Of a stretch of DNA of 64,000 nucleotides, positions 1 to 8,546 are shown in pieces (positions within the stretch are counted from its first letter, which is position 1; each line of letters begins with the position of its first letter). Both the position numbers and the translations under genes were made by a program. The notes under the pieces are model-generated. The model saw nothing but the letters and a program-made list of their open reading frames with translations. It was not told the origin of the DNA and did not search any database. The DNA is from Haloterrigena salifodinae (lineage in GTDB: Archaea; Halobacteriota; Halobacteria; Halobacteriales; Natrialbaceae): contig NZ_RQWN01000001.1 in the NCBI RefSeq assembly GCF_003977755.1, positions 248,001 through 312,000 on the forward strand, given 5' to 3'.

Positions 1-576
1 CCCCGACGGACCAAACGCCGGTTCGGCCGGCGGGTCGCCGACGACGATCCGCGCGACCATCCCGAAGATCTCGTGGGGCGCACACAGGACGTCGTAGACG
101 CCCGGCTGATCGAAGCGGTAGAGCCAGAACGTTCCCGTGCCCAGCACCGGCGACGAGAACGCCGGGACCCCTTCGGGAACGCGGCGTTGCCGGCCGAGCT
201 GCGGATGATACGCGGTGACGGTGTGGTCGGGCGTTTCCAGATTGAAGCGCACCACGTCGCCGGGCTCGACGGCCAGCCCGGTCGGCTGGAAGAAGAACTC
301 CGGCAGCGGCCGCTCCGATTCCGCATTCGGTGGTCTCGTGATCAGATCGACCTCGTACTGGGGTTGTAGCGGCGCCGGCACCTGCTCTTCGCCCTCGAGG
401 CCCGAGTAGCCGAGCACCGGGTGGATACACTGCGGTTGAGCGCACTCCCGTCGCGCCTGTCCGCGGTCGGAACCGTCGGCCTTCTCGTGCTCACCACTGC
501 GCGCGGCGCCGAGTCCGGACGCGAGGGGAATCGTCGACGTTACACCAGCCGCCTTGAGGATCTGTCTGCGATCCAT
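1..576 (-). CDS. Tat-exported cupredoxin (plastocyanin/halocyanin-like), 3' end outside window
   Basis: Partial gene; the first 192 codons are visible and the frame is still open at the left edge. The N-terminus (MDRRQILKAAG) is a haloarchaeal twin-arginine signal with a hydrophobic stretch ending in Ala residues, so the protein should be exported folded. The remaining part is a cupredoxin fold. Type-1 copper ligands are visible: a histidine near residue 118 or 124, then Cys165, His168 and Met173 in the classic C-x2-H-x4-M loop. This predicts a blue-copper electron carrier or a copper-binding module at the cell surface. It is transcribed leftwards, divergent from the DUF5518 gene. Whether further domains follow cannot be seen. 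Confidence 0.8.
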   Translation of the reverse strand, partial: MDRRQILKAAGVTSTIPLASGLGAARSGEHEKADGSDRGQARRECAQPQCIHPVLGYSGLEGEEQVPAPLQPQYEVDLITRPPNAESERPLPEFFFQPTGLAVEPGDVVRFNLETPDHTVTAYHPQLGRQRRVPEGVPAFSSPVLGTGTFWLYRFDQPGVYDVLCAPHEIFGMVARIVVGDPPAEPAFGPSG

Positions 577-817
577 AGCGGCCACCTGCCCCCATTCCGG
601 ATTAGTTATGAGGTGATATTGCGCTGACAAACGGTTCTTGTGGAGAAACCGTCATCGCCAGTTGGAGATTACTCCCGCGTCGGTTCGCGGGTCGAAATCC
701 GCACCCGGCGGGCGGTCCGACGGGGTCGTCGAGCGGCGCGACCGCGGGTCCGCGCTCGAACCCCCGCGATCGTATCGTCGGCGAACACTTTTTGTCTCAG
801 CAACAGTATCGCGCGGT

Positions 818-1228
818 ATGGACTCCGACACGCCGCCACCGATCGACACCTACGGGACGGACTCGGACGCGAGCTCGGATTCGAACCGGATCGTCAACGC
901 CCTGCTCGGCGGCGGCGTCGGGATCGTGCTGTCGTTCCTCCCGGGATCGACCGTTCTCGGCGGGGCCGTCGCCGGCTACCTCGAGGGCGGCGGGACCGAC
1001 GAGGGACTTCGGGTCGGCGCGCTCGCGGGGCTCGTCATGCTCGTCCCGAAACTGCTGTTCGGGCTGGTCGCGCTCTGGTTTCTCGGGATTCTGGGACCGG
1101 GCGGCTTCGGGGCCGTGATCGTCCTCTTCCTGCTGGGCATCGCGGCGTACACCCTCGCCCTGAGTATCGTCGGCGCGGTGATCGGGACCGTCCTCGAGAG
1201 CGAATTCGGATCGCGGACTCAGTTGTAG
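818..1228 (+). CDS. DUF5518 family membrane protein
   Basis: 136-residue protein; the ATG at 818 is preferred because the preceding 60 codons of the open frame are basic, non-conserved sequence. After a short acidic, Ser/Asp-rich N-terminus come glycine-rich hydrophobic segments (about residues 26-50, 62-85 and 90-125). The combination of a segment like LSFLPGSTVLGGAVAGYLEGG with GLRVGALAG is typical of the haloarchaeal DUF5518 family of small integral membrane proteins. The function is unknown. It converges on the TFS gene with a 10-base overlap of the two 3' ends. Confidence 0.75.
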   Translation: MDSDTPPPIDTYGTDSDASSDSNRIVNALLGGGVGIVLSFLPGSTVLGGAVAGYLEGGGTDEGLRVGALAGLVMLVPKLLFGLVALWFLGILGPGGFGAVIVLFLLGIAAYTLALSIVGAVIGTVLESEFGSRTQL

Positions 1229-1548
1229 CCGCGCCAGCGGTGCCCGCACTCGGTACACTTGAAAAAGCGCGTCGGCGGTTCGTCGGCCGAGGCGGTCTGT
1301 TTGAGGGTGTACCACGCCTCCTGGTTCTCGCACTCGTCGCAGACCACGTCCGTCGCCTTCGGCTTCCCCTCGAAGTTGGCGTTCTCGTCGGACTCGATCA
1401 CGTCGTCGTCGGTCTGGGACTCGGTGGTGATGAACGCGTCCTCCTGCTCGTGGTCGCGTTCGCTCGCGGCGCCGCAGTCGTCGTTCGTACAGACCATGCG
1501 ATCGCCCTGAGCTTTCATCATCGAGCCGCAATCGTCGCAGAACTGCAT
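1219..1548 (-). CDS. Transcription factor S (TFS/TFIIS-like RNA polymerase cleavage factor)
   Basis: 109-residue archaeal TFS, the cleavage-stimulating factor that rescues backtracked RNA polymerase. The N-terminal zinc ribbon uses Cys4, Cys7, Cys20 and Cys25. The C-terminal ribbon uses Cys70, Cys73, Cys98 and Cys101 and carries the acidic SADE dipeptide (Asp89-Glu90) that reaches the polymerase active site in this family. The start at 1548 gives MQFCDDCG, the usual N-terminus; longer upstream frame is not conserved-looking. The linker is acidic as expected for a halophile. It lies downstream of three same-strand genes (1605-3930) and may be co-transcribed with them. Confidence 0.93.
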   Translation of the reverse strand: MQFCDDCGSMMKAQGDRMVCTNDDCGAASERDHEQEDAFITTESQTDDDVIESDENANFEGKPKATDVVCDECENQEAWYTLKQTASADEPPTRFFKCTECGHRWRGYN

Positions 1549-1604
1549 AACCGGGTGTAGCGGATCGAGCAGGAAAAGTGCACCTCTCGCGGGCCCGCGG
1601 GCGA

Positions 1605-2153
1605 TTACTCGCGACCCTCGAGCGCTTCGTCCTCCAAGACGACCGGGCAGTCGGCAACCCGGAACCGATCCAGCGCAGGCATATCGAGGATGTCGGTTCC
1701 CTCGCGGGTACACGCGACGGTCGGCGGCGACGCGAAGTGTTCGCACTGATGGCAGTAGCCGTCCGTCTCGATTTCGCGGATCTCTCGCTCCTCGTCGCGA
1801 GGGGACGCTGCTGGAGCATCGTCGTTCTCGAGGCGCTCCCAGAGTCGGTCGCGGTCGAGCGCCGCGACGTTCTCGCGGTCGAACAGTTCGTCGAAGTCGA
1901 TCCCGTCGGGGTCGGCGTCGTCTCCGGCCGCGCCCTGCCGCTCGTCGACCGCGGTGGCCAAGTCGCCGAGGGGACCGGTTCGGTTGGTGTCGTCGGATTC
2001 AGAGGAGGTCGAACCGCCCGCGGCGTCCGCCTCGAATTCGATCGACCGGTCGGACTCGAGTTCGTCTAGCCGGATCGGCTCGAGGTCGTCCGTCCGACTC
2101 GAGTCGGCCCGCTCCGTCTCGTCCGCCTTGTCGTCCGGCGTATCGTCGGTCAT
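1605..2153 (-). CDS. Conserved haloarchaeal protein with C-terminal zinc finger
   Basis: 182 residues. The first 125 are very acidic and low in complexity and probably disordered. The C-terminal 50 carry a compact cysteine/histidine cluster: Cys134, Cys137, His139, Cys148 and Cys169, consistent with a small zinc finger. No enzyme motif is visible and I do not recognise a named family. Its ATG overlaps the stop codon of the upstream gene (2150-3013) by four bases, which implies translational coupling and a shared job with that second zinc-binding protein. Confidence 0.7.
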   Translation of the reverse strand: MTDDTPDDKADETERADSSRTDDLEPIRLDELESDRSIEFEADAAGGSTSSESDDTNRTGPLGDLATAVDERQGAAGDDADPDGIDFDELFDRENVAALDRDRLWERLENDDAPAASPRDEEREIREIETDGYCHQCEHFASPPTVACTREGTDILDMPALDRFRVADCPVVLEDEALEGRE

Positions 2154-3013
2154 CGGACCGTTTCCTCCGACTCGAAGTCGAGGACGGATGTCGTGTCCGA
2201 GTCGTCGCGGTCCGTCGGATCCGCCTCGAGCGCGTCGAAGATCGGTTCCGCCGACGACGGCGCGTCGTCGCCGGCGTCGACCCGTCCCTCGAGAGCCGGC
2301 GGTTCGCCGGTCACGAGCGTATGGGAGCCGAAGAACGAGGTCTTCTCGGCGACGTCCGTGATCGCCGTCGAGCAGTGGGGACAGGCCGGCTCGGTCAACA
2401 GCGCGAGGTCGACCGCGGCGTCGCAGGCGTCGCAGACGGCGGTGCGAATTCCGAGCTGGTTGGCCGCTCGTTTGAGCCGATCGGCCGCCGCCCGGTGACG
2501 CTCCCGTTCGGCGACGGCGTCCCGGCGGTCGCGGAGGTCCAGCACGGCGTTGGCCAGCGCGGTCGTCCGGTCGTCGAGCGCCGCCGTCTCGTCGACGAGG
2601 GACTCGAGGACGGCCTCGAAGTTCTCGAAGCCATCGTCGACGATCGCCTCGAGGGTCTCGAGTTCCTCCCGGATGGCTGCGAACTCGTCCTCGCCGACGT
2701 GGTCGGCGTGGTCGTGGTCGGCGGGCGCCTTGGCGTCGGTCTCACGTTTGACCTGGACGACGCGACTCCGGACGTCCTCGAGTAATTCCATAAACTCGTC
2801 GCGCTGGGCGTCGATCCGGGCCTGGACGGCAGTGAGGTCGTCGAGATCGCTCGGCTCGATGTCGTCGTCGGTCGCGACGGCGTGGGCCGCCGTAACCAGA
2901 CGACGGCAGACGTCGTCGCGGCTCTCGCCGCGCCGGCTGGCCTCCCGGGCGAGCCAGTCATCGACCTCGCCGGGTGGGGCGAACGAGATGCCGCCGTCGT
3001 CTTCGCTCGACAT
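2150..3013 (-). CDS. Coiled-coil protein with zinc ribbon
   Basis: 287 residues. Residues 10-45 (a GEVDDWL segment followed by a helical stretch) resemble a ribbon-helix-helix-type module. Residues 60-180 are heptad-rich and predicted coiled coil, interrupted by a His/Asp-rich patch near 100. A four-cysteine ribbon follows (Cys194, Cys197, Cys211, Cys214), then an acidic tail. The layout suggests a dimeric DNA- or protein-binding adaptor. The function is not known. It overlaps the next gene by the ATGA junction at 2150-2153. Confidence 0.7.
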   Translation of the reverse strand: MSSEDDGGISFAPPGEVDDWLAREASRRGESRDDVCRRLVTAAHAVATDDDIEPSDLDDLTAVQARIDAQRDEFMELLEDVRSRVVQVKRETDAKAPADHDHADHVGEDEFAAIREELETLEAIVDDGFENFEAVLESLVDETAALDDRTTALANAVLDLRDRRDAVAERERHRAAADRLKRAANQLGIRTAVCDACDAAVDLALLTEPACPHCSTAITDVAEKTSFFGSHTLVTGEPPALEGRVDAGDDAPSSAEPIFDALEADPTDRDDSDTTSVLDFESEETVR

Positions 3014-3093
3014 TTGTTCGATCTACGGTTCGGTCGAAGCGGGCTTAAGGGTTGGTTCGGACTCACCGTTCGATACGCACGGTAGAGGGTCTA

Positions 3094-3930
3094 TTAGCGG
3101 ATTTTTCGAACGTTACTGATGTCGAATCCGCTGTCGTTGATCGCCGTCTCGAACCGGACGATGTCCTCGTCCTCGAGTCGCGAGAGAACCCCGCGGAACT
3201 GTTCGACGACGAGGGTTCGCGCGCGCTCGGAGCCGCCGCTCTCCCACTCGAACAGCAGGGTCCCGTCAGTGGCCTCCTTCAGGCGCCCCAGCTCAGTTGG
3301 TTCGAGGGCCTCCGCGTTGACCAGCAGCAGGATGACGCCGCCCCAGCGGTGGGCGGCGCGTTTGAGCCCCTTCAGCAGGACCGTCAGATCGGCCCAGGCC
3401 AGCCGGTCGTCGGCCGTCGCGACGAGGTCGGTCACGGAGTCGACGACGACGAGGCTCCCCGCCGCGTGCTCGGTCAGGTACTCGCCCAGCGCCTCGAGGA
3501 CGCCGCTGCGATCGGTCCGCTTCCCGAGTTCGGTGATGTCGGTCGCGCGCTCGGCGTACCAGTCCGTCGGTACCGGCGTCAGCTGGAAGTACGACTCCGC
3601 GAGTTCGACGACGGAGACGCCGTCCATCCCCGCGTCGACGAGGTCGCCGTCCATGACCAGCCCCATCTCGTCGGTGATCGCGGCCCGTTCGTCCGTAAAC
3701 GAGATGTAGTGGACCGCGTCGGGGAGTTCGGTCCCCGACTCGAGGTCGCCGTAGTAACGATCGAACTCGCCGGGCGCCGAGCCCGCGAGACCGTTCAACA
3801 CCGCGCTCGTGTAGGCGAACTCCCGCGCGCCGGCCCCGGCCTCACCCGCGAGCAACACGACGCTGCCGGCGGGTGCGCCCCCGCTGATCATCCGGTCGAG
3901 CCTCGAGATTCCGAGGGGCAGCCGTTTCAT
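3094..3930 (-). CDS. RAD55/KaiC-like RecA-fold protein (haloarchaeal HTR-like protein)
   Basis: 278 residues with a RecA-fold ATPase core: LGISRLDRMISGG at the N-terminus is the usual opening of KaiC/RadA-type domains, and a hydrophobic strand ending in VVVDS (about residue 157) fits Walker B. The P-loop is degenerate: residues 29-36 read GEAGAGAR, lacking the Lys-Thr/Ser that bind phosphate. This points to a non-hydrolysing or regulatory member of the RAD55 family, which haloarchaeal annotations often call HTR-like. It is the first gene of the reverse-strand run ending in TFS. Confidence 0.75.
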   Translation of the reverse strand: MKRLPLGISRLDRMISGGAPAGSVVLLAGEAGAGAREFAYTSAVLNGLAGSAPGEFDRYYGDLESGTELPDAVHYISFTDERAAITDEMGLVMDGDLVDAGMDGVSVVELAESYFQLTPVPTDWYAERATDITELGKRTDRSGVLEALGEYLTEHAAGSLVVVDSVTDLVATADDRLAWADLTVLLKGLKRAAHRWGGVILLLVNAEALEPTELGRLKEATDGTLLFEWESGGSERARTLVVEQFRGVLSRLEDEDIVRFETAINDSGFDISNVRKIR

Positions 3931-4272
3931 ACCCGTTCCGTTGGAACGGACCCGCTTACGCGTTGTGGCAGTTCGTCAGGCTGCCCTCGACGGCGTGACT
4001 TCGGAGAGAACGCTGCCTGGGGAGTGGCCACTCCCCCCAACCGATTCGCTCGTTTTACTCGCTCATCCCTCGCACGACGGTATCGATCAGCCCTCACTAT
4101 CGTCACGGGTCACTCCGTTCCCCGTCTACTCACGGGCGCTCCGCGCCCGTTCGTATGGTTCGCGGGACCGTCGGTCCCGCGCTATTCACAGTCGGGGTGC
4201 TCCCGTCGGTCACACCTCGCGTCGCTCGGCCATGATCGACAGCGTGCGCCGCTGCAGAACTACTCGAGCGGG
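3931..4272. repeat. Non-coding gap with three perfect palindromes
   Basis: There is no credible gene. Three perfect dyads lie within 165 bases: an 18-bp palindrome at 4019-4036 (GGGGAGTG then its complement), an 8-bp stem with a 3-base loop at 4132-4150 (arms ACGGGCGC/GCGCCCGT), and a 9-bp stem at 4162-4180 (arms GCGGGACCG/CGGTCCCGC). The surrounding text is rich in CACTCCGTTC and TTCGCTCG words that recur in other gaps of this window. The dyads could be transcription-end hairpins between genes that both read leftwards, or relics of a dispersed repeat. Confidence 0.6.
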
Positions 4273-5259
4273 TTACAATCGCTTGCTATCGGACAGCACT
4301 CGAGCCCCCTCTGAAGCCGGCTTCGACAGAATAACGCGCCCCTCGAGTCCGTTATCGTCCAGCGCGTCTCGAGCCGCCAATTCGGCCTCGGCGGCGTGGC
4401 TGCGGTCGGTCACGCCGTAGACGACGGGGCCCCACGACGACTGGCCGATGCCCGACAGCACCGGGCAGTCCTCGAGCGCCTCGACGAGCGTGCCCGCTGG
4501 CGGGCGGAAGACGCCGCCCTGTGCGTCGGCGTACCAGGCGCCGTTCTTGCGGCCGATCTCGGCGACCGCCTCGCCGAAGGACTCGAGGCGGCCCTCCGCG
4601 GCGGCGGGCAGCAATTTGCGGGTGACGACGCCGGCGATCTCGTCCGCGACGGCGGGGTCGGCGCGCTCGACGACGGCGCGCATGCTCGCGTCCTCGTCGT
4701 CGCCGCTGCGGCCGGGGTCGGCGTCGGGAACCGCGACGAGGAAGCGCCAATCCTCGGGGAGGTCGTGGCGGGCGACGACCGGGGGCACCGTCCAGTCGCC
4801 TTCCGCCGGTGGTTCGGTGGTAAAGCGGTTGGTCGGATGGCCGGCGTCGACGACGAAGCCGCCGTCCTCGAAGGTCGCGACGCCGACGCCGCTGCGTCCG
4901 CCCCGTCCCATCGCCGGCGCGAGGGCTCGAGTCGAGGGCGCGAGGCCGTGGGCCCGCGCCGTCGCGGCGAGGACCGAGAGGGCCAGTTGGGTCCCGCTGC
5001 CGAGGCCGACGTGGCGGGGCAGCCGCTCCTCGAGCGTGACCGCGACTCCCGGAACGTCGAGGGCCTCGACGGCGCGGGCGGCGTACTCCCGGCCCAGCGG
5101 ATCGTCGCTCTCGACGCTGTCGGCAGGTTCGGCGGTGACCGTCACGCGGGGCTCCTCGAGTCCGACGCCGATCCCACCGTAGAGTCGTCTGCGAGCGAGC
5201 GAGAGGTTCTGGAAGCCGACGTGGAGTCGCGCTCCAGCGCTGACGGTCGCGGTCGTCAT
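4273..5259 (-). CDS. Beta-ribofuranosylaminobenzene 5'-phosphate synthase family protein (GHMP kinase superfamily)
   Basis: 328 residues. The enzyme family condenses p-aminobenzoate or a relative with PRPP as the first step of (tetrahydro)methanopterin-type C1 carrier synthesis. The GHMP signature is visible as a glycine/serine motif at residues 83-93 (HVGLGSGTQLA). Asp/Gly-rich segments and a C-terminal GQSSWGPVVYG block also fit the family. The ATG at 5259 begins MTTATVSAGARLHVGF, the usual N-terminus; 31 extra upstream codons are not convincing. Haloarchaea lack methanogenesis, so the product is probably a modified folate or pterin. Confidence 0.82.
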   Translation of the reverse strand: MTTATVSAGARLHVGFQNLSLARRRLYGGIGVGLEEPRVTVTAEPADSVESDDPLGREYAARAVEALDVPGVAVTLEERLPRHVGLGSGTQLALSVLAATARAHGLAPSTRALAPAMGRGGRSGVGVATFEDGGFVVDAGHPTNRFTTEPPAEGDWTVPPVVARHDLPEDWRFLVAVPDADPGRSGDDEDASMRAVVERADPAVADEIAGVVTRKLLPAAAEGRLESFGEAVAEIGRKNGAWYADAQGGVFRPPAGTLVEALEDCPVLSGIGQSSWGPVVYGVTDRSHAAEAELAARDALDDNGLEGRVILSKPASEGARVLSDSKRL

Positions 5260-5472
5260 GCCCGGCCGTAGGAAGGCCCCCGGGAAGGGGGTTTCGACGC
5301 TGGCAACGACTGTCGTCGCAGGCGGTATTGACAGACAGTAACACTGATTCATTCTTCAATGTCTCTGGTGAATGTGGCGCTCAGTACAGGGAATATAGTG
5401 ACCGCGAGTCTATCAAATAAAGACGGGTGTCATTCATTACCACTCGTGACGTAGAGTACATGATCAGTGCTG

Positions 5473-5646
5473 ATGCAAATCCAAGAAACTCGAGAAGTCG
5501 CGTGTCCGAAATGCGGGGAGAACAGTAGCGTTCCAGTCCCAGAACAGGACGTGGAGCTGAAAGTTAGTCCGTATGTCGCCGCGTTCGGCGAGCACACGGA
5601 AATCGACTGTTCGAACGAACATACATTCTGGGTCTACTACTGCTAG
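5473..5646 (+). CDS. 57-residue zinc-finger microprotein
   Basis: A short gene starting at ATG 5473, preceded in frame by GTG and CTG. The protein has a CPKCG knuckle at residues 11-15, a second cysteine in DCSNEH about 30 residues later, and Cys57 as the last residue. This fits the haloarchaeal one-domain zinc-finger microproteins. Codon use is less GC-biased than in neighbouring chromosomal genes, as in the rest of the island to 9.2 kb. The function is unknown; regulation through protein or nucleic acid binding is the usual guess. Confidence 0.65.
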   Translation: MQIQETREVACPKCGENSSVPVPEQDVELKVSPYVAAFGEHTEIDCSNEHTFWVYYC

Positions 5647-5768
5647 CCAAACTCTCCTTCTATCGGTCGTTCAGTTCGTATGACACGGTCTATGGTCTAT
5701 ACCGTTCAGTACTGATATAGACCAATACACAATCCTCCTAGAAGCAGACATATGACTAAGCTCCAAGT

Positions 5769-5975
5769 GTGATAATGATGTCCCAGTCTTCCGGTGAAAC
5801 CACGAATTCTGGACTACTACTGAGTTCAGAATCATCCGAAGTAAGGATGCCCAATCAACAAGAGTACACCTGCCCGAGCTGTGAATTCGTAGCCCCTCAT
5901 AGAGAAGAACTCACACTTCATCTTCGAATAATCCATTCACAGGGTGTATCATACACGAGTCCCCAACCCCCATAA
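5769..5975 (+). CDS. C2H2 zinc-finger microprotein
   Basis: 68 residues with a single classical C2H2 finger: C-x2-C-x12-H-x4-H (CPSCEF, then LHLRIIH). A Ser/Thr-rich N-terminal tail precedes it. ATG codons at 5769, 5778 and 5847 are possible starts; the last would give a 42-residue finger-only protein. A single C2H2 finger binds DNA weakly alone, so a dimer or an accessory role is likely. It lies 122 bases downstream of another zinc microprotein on the same strand, inside an AT-rich island. Confidence 0.65.
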   Translation: MIMMSQSSGETTNSGLLLSSESSEVRMPNQQEYTCPSCEFVAPHREELTLHLRIIHSQGVSYTSPQPP

Positions 5976-6489
5976 TTCGGATCTTCTTTTGTGAATAAAA
6001 CCAACGGCTGGTGAAGTTACTCTATCACTGGAAAAAGAAAACAGGAGGGTGTCATAGAATGGCCCGCGTACCGATTATGTTGACCTCGGCGAGTATTACA
6101 TACAGGTCAAGTAGGTAACGGAGCGGCGACTGATCTGTCTGGAAGATAGCAGAAATTGCGTGCTGAATATAGAGGATCTCTACACCAAACGGACGTTGTT
6201 TATTCCTCACAGTTGGTAGAGAATCAACTACCTGTAGAACCTGACACCTCTATATGGGATCTCGAAACCCTAGCATCGTATGGAGTGACCGCTGAGGCGA
6301 GTATCATCATCATCCTTCATCAATTCGTTATGGAGACAAATGTCGTCTCGAATTCCACGGATATATGGGCTAAAACGCTGGAATGTGCATTTCTAATGTC
6401 TGAAAAAGGAACGAATTAGTTGTTATAATAGTACTTCCCCCATATATCAACAATTCATTTACCGTCTGGAGGTGTAGTCGCAGCTATCT
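5976..6489. other. AT-rich gap with overlapping weak ORFs, probable gene remnants
   Basis: No secure gene. On the minus strand an open frame from a GTG at 6210 to a stop at 6052 encodes 52 residues, with RPFGVEILY and PLRYLLDLYV as its most protein-like stretches. The frame is open back to 6249, and sequence in another minus frame (about 6250-6330) also looks coding, as if a frameshift split one gene. On the plus strand a TTG-started frame (6156-6419, 87 codons) overlaps it. I favour the minus-strand remnant but cannot name it. Confidence 0.35.
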
Positions 6490-7728
6490 ATGGCCGAAGC
6501 TGCTGGGATTGATCTCCTCAACCTTCTGTTGGTAATCACGCTCGCGTGGATATTTGGGACCCTAGTAGAACGTATCGGCTATCCCGCACTCATGGGAGAA
6601 GTCCTCGCGGGAATCCTTTTCGGACCCGCGTTATTAGGCATACTGCAGCCCAGTGAAACACTTGAACTTTTCGCGGAGTTTGGAGTGTTTCTGCTAATGA
6701 TCTACGTTGGTATGGAAGTCGATATTCATGATTTGTTTAAGCTTGGTCCCCAATCACTGATGGTCGCGTTCGGGGGTTTTGTTGTCCCATTCGGTCTTGG
6801 TTATTTAGTCGGAGAAAACATCGGCGTGACGATCGACCAAGCACTGTTCATCGGTATCGCGATGGCTGCTACTTCACTAGCAACAAAATCCAGAATTTTA
6901 GTTGATTTAGATGTCCTCGACACACGGGTTGCAGGTGTTCTCCTTGGGGGTGTGCTACTGTCCGACGTTGGAGTGATGGTCGTGTTTACCGGCGTCATGG
7001 GATTTGTCGAAACAGGGGATGTGATTCCTCTGGGTCTTGGTCTGGTCGCTGGTGAAGCGCTTCTGTATTTTACAGCGGCACTCCTCTTCGGCGATAGGTT
7101 TTTGCCCTATCTCTGGGGTCAGTTAGAAGATTGGATGGAACGGCACGAATATGTTGACAAAACGTCTGTATTCACAGTCGCACTTGTTGTCGCACTTATC
7201 TTCGCCTTTTTCGCAGCGGTCGTCGATCTTCATGTGATAATCGGGGGATTTATTGCAGGCCTGTTTCTTCGGCAGGCCCAGCTTGAACAAGATATCTATA
7301 ACCATATGTACGACGTGATTTACGACTTGGCGATGGGTCTGTTCGCACCGATCTTCTTCGTTACTGTCGCATTCGACCTTACACTTGATGTTTTTATGGA
7401 AAGTCTGGGACTTCTCGTACTGATCGTGATAACTGCATTCGTGAGCAAGATTCTTGGAAGCTGGCTGTTCACCCTTCCAACGAAACTCTCCTCAAAGGAA
7501 GGACTTGTTATCGGCCTTGGAATGAATGGGCGGGGAACTGTCGAAATCGTCATTGTTTCCGTTGCCCTCTCAGCAGGCGTTATCGAGTCAGAACTGTTCT
7601 CAATTCTCGTCTTCACGGCGATTTTCACCACAGCGCTTGTTCCGCCAACTGTGAAATGGGGAATCGACTGGCTCGAGCAGGCAGGCGAACTCGTCCTCAT
7701 GAGTGATCCAGAACTCGAATTCGATTAA
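6490..7728 (+). CDS. Kef-type cation:proton antiporter (CPA2 family), membrane domain only
   Basis: 412 residues, almost entirely hydrophobic, with about 12 membrane segments. Family marks include MGEVLAGILFGP near residues 34-45, GVFLLMIYVGMEVD (the CPA2 substrate-site helix with its acidic residue) near 66-79, and a conserved GMNGRGTVEIV block near 345. No RCK/TrkA-N cytoplasmic domain follows, so regulation must come from elsewhere. The likely job is K+ or Na+ exchange for protons. GC content is visibly lower than in flanking housekeeping genes, which suggests horizontal acquisition. The nearby zinc microproteins are same-strand upstream. Confidence 0.88.
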   Translation: MAEAAGIDLLNLLLVITLAWIFGTLVERIGYPALMGEVLAGILFGPALLGILQPSETLELFAEFGVFLLMIYVGMEVDIHDLFKLGPQSLMVAFGGFVVPFGLGYLVGENIGVTIDQALFIGIAMAATSLATKSRILVDLDVLDTRVAGVLLGGVLLSDVGVMVVFTGVMGFVETGDVIPLGLGLVAGEALLYFTAALLFGDRFLPYLWGQLEDWMERHEYVDKTSVFTVALVVALIFAFFAAVVDLHVIIGGFIAGLFLRQAQLEQDIYNHMYDVIYDLAMGLFAPIFFVTVAFDLTLDVFMESLGLLVLIVITAFVSKILGSWLFTLPTKLSSKEGLVIGLGMNGRGTVEIVIVSVALSAGVIESELFSILVFTAIFTTALVPPTVKWGIDWLEQAGELVLMSDPELEFD

Positions 7729-7821
7729 GTGAAAATGAGGGGCAAAACCTCCAAATACCACATGAAATCAATATATTATTTTGATTCCAAAATATAACCA
7801 TACAAAAGCATGGAGGTATGG

Positions 7822-8151
7822 TTATTCGCTCTCATTCCTGCTGGAAGTCTCTTTCTCAGTAGCATTTCCATTGTCTGATTGCAACTCGTCCTTCTTATTG
7901 ATCATCTTGGGAAGCCGTTCTGTGACCAAATACCTGTGGAACCTGAAAAGAAGGTAGGAGCCAACACTAAATAAGATCAACTCGATAATATACAGCTCAA
8001 TTAATTCGACTATTGACAGTTCACCGAGGGCCAATCCCCCTACAAGCATTAGAAATCCAATTGTGAACCAGAGTATCACGGCTGGGACAATCACGAGGAA
8101 TAATCCAATAAGTATTATTTCTGCCTTATTTATGCCTTCTTTCAACCTCAT
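7822..8151 (-). CDS. Small membrane protein of unknown function
   Basis: 109 residues, AT-rich codon use. Two or three hydrophobic helices (about residues 10-38, 44-68) are followed by a basic, then Asn/Glu-rich tail. There are no recognisable motifs. It converges on the antiporter gene, with about 90 bases between the two stop codons. It may be an accessory of the island. Confidence 0.5.
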   Translation of the reverse strand: MRLKEGINKAEIILIGLFLVIVPAVILWFTIGFLMLVGGLALGELSIVELIELYIIELILFSVGSYLLFRFHRYLVTERLPKMINKKDELQSDNGNATEKETSSRNESE

Positions 8152-8546
8152 ACGGAACCTTTGTGTTCAGAATACAAAGAGATACTGCAACCAAGATGCT
8201 TGGGTCCACCTGATAAGAATCCAAATTGACGGTTATAAAGTTATATTCCTATTGAATACCACACCTGTTACGGATGCAATTTCTACAAAATTAAAATTAT
8301 ATAAACTGGACATTAGGTTAATGGTGGATCTTATCCTAATGCGCGAAGGGTGAGGTAGAGATCATACGGTTTCCCTAGAGACTGTCCGACCCGAGACACA
8401 CTGACCCTCACCGAATTCCGAGACCGTCGTAGCGTGGGACAAGCTGCCATATTATCATCGCATCTCCCCATCACGATTGACATATCGATTCCAGGGGACT
8501 TTAACGCTGACCAGAAGCCAGCGTTTTCTTAGGGCTCAAAGGTAGA
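8152..8546. other. AT-rich intergenic stretch
   Basis: No convincing gene on either strand; a plus frame over 8063-8353 is the antisense shadow of the membrane-protein gene. A 7-bp hairpin (AACGCTG/CAGCGTT, 8503-8525) followed by TTTCTT could act as a transcription end signal. The last 150 bases are closer to the chromosomal composition and lead into the frameshifted gene at 8547. Confidence 0.5.

Noticed and set aside
797-1819. Long minus-strand open frame opposite the DUF5518 and TFS genes
   Set aside because: Arg/Pro-rich product without acidic bias; it is the antisense frame that high GC keeps open, and the TFS and DUF5518 genes on the same DNA have clear family signatures.
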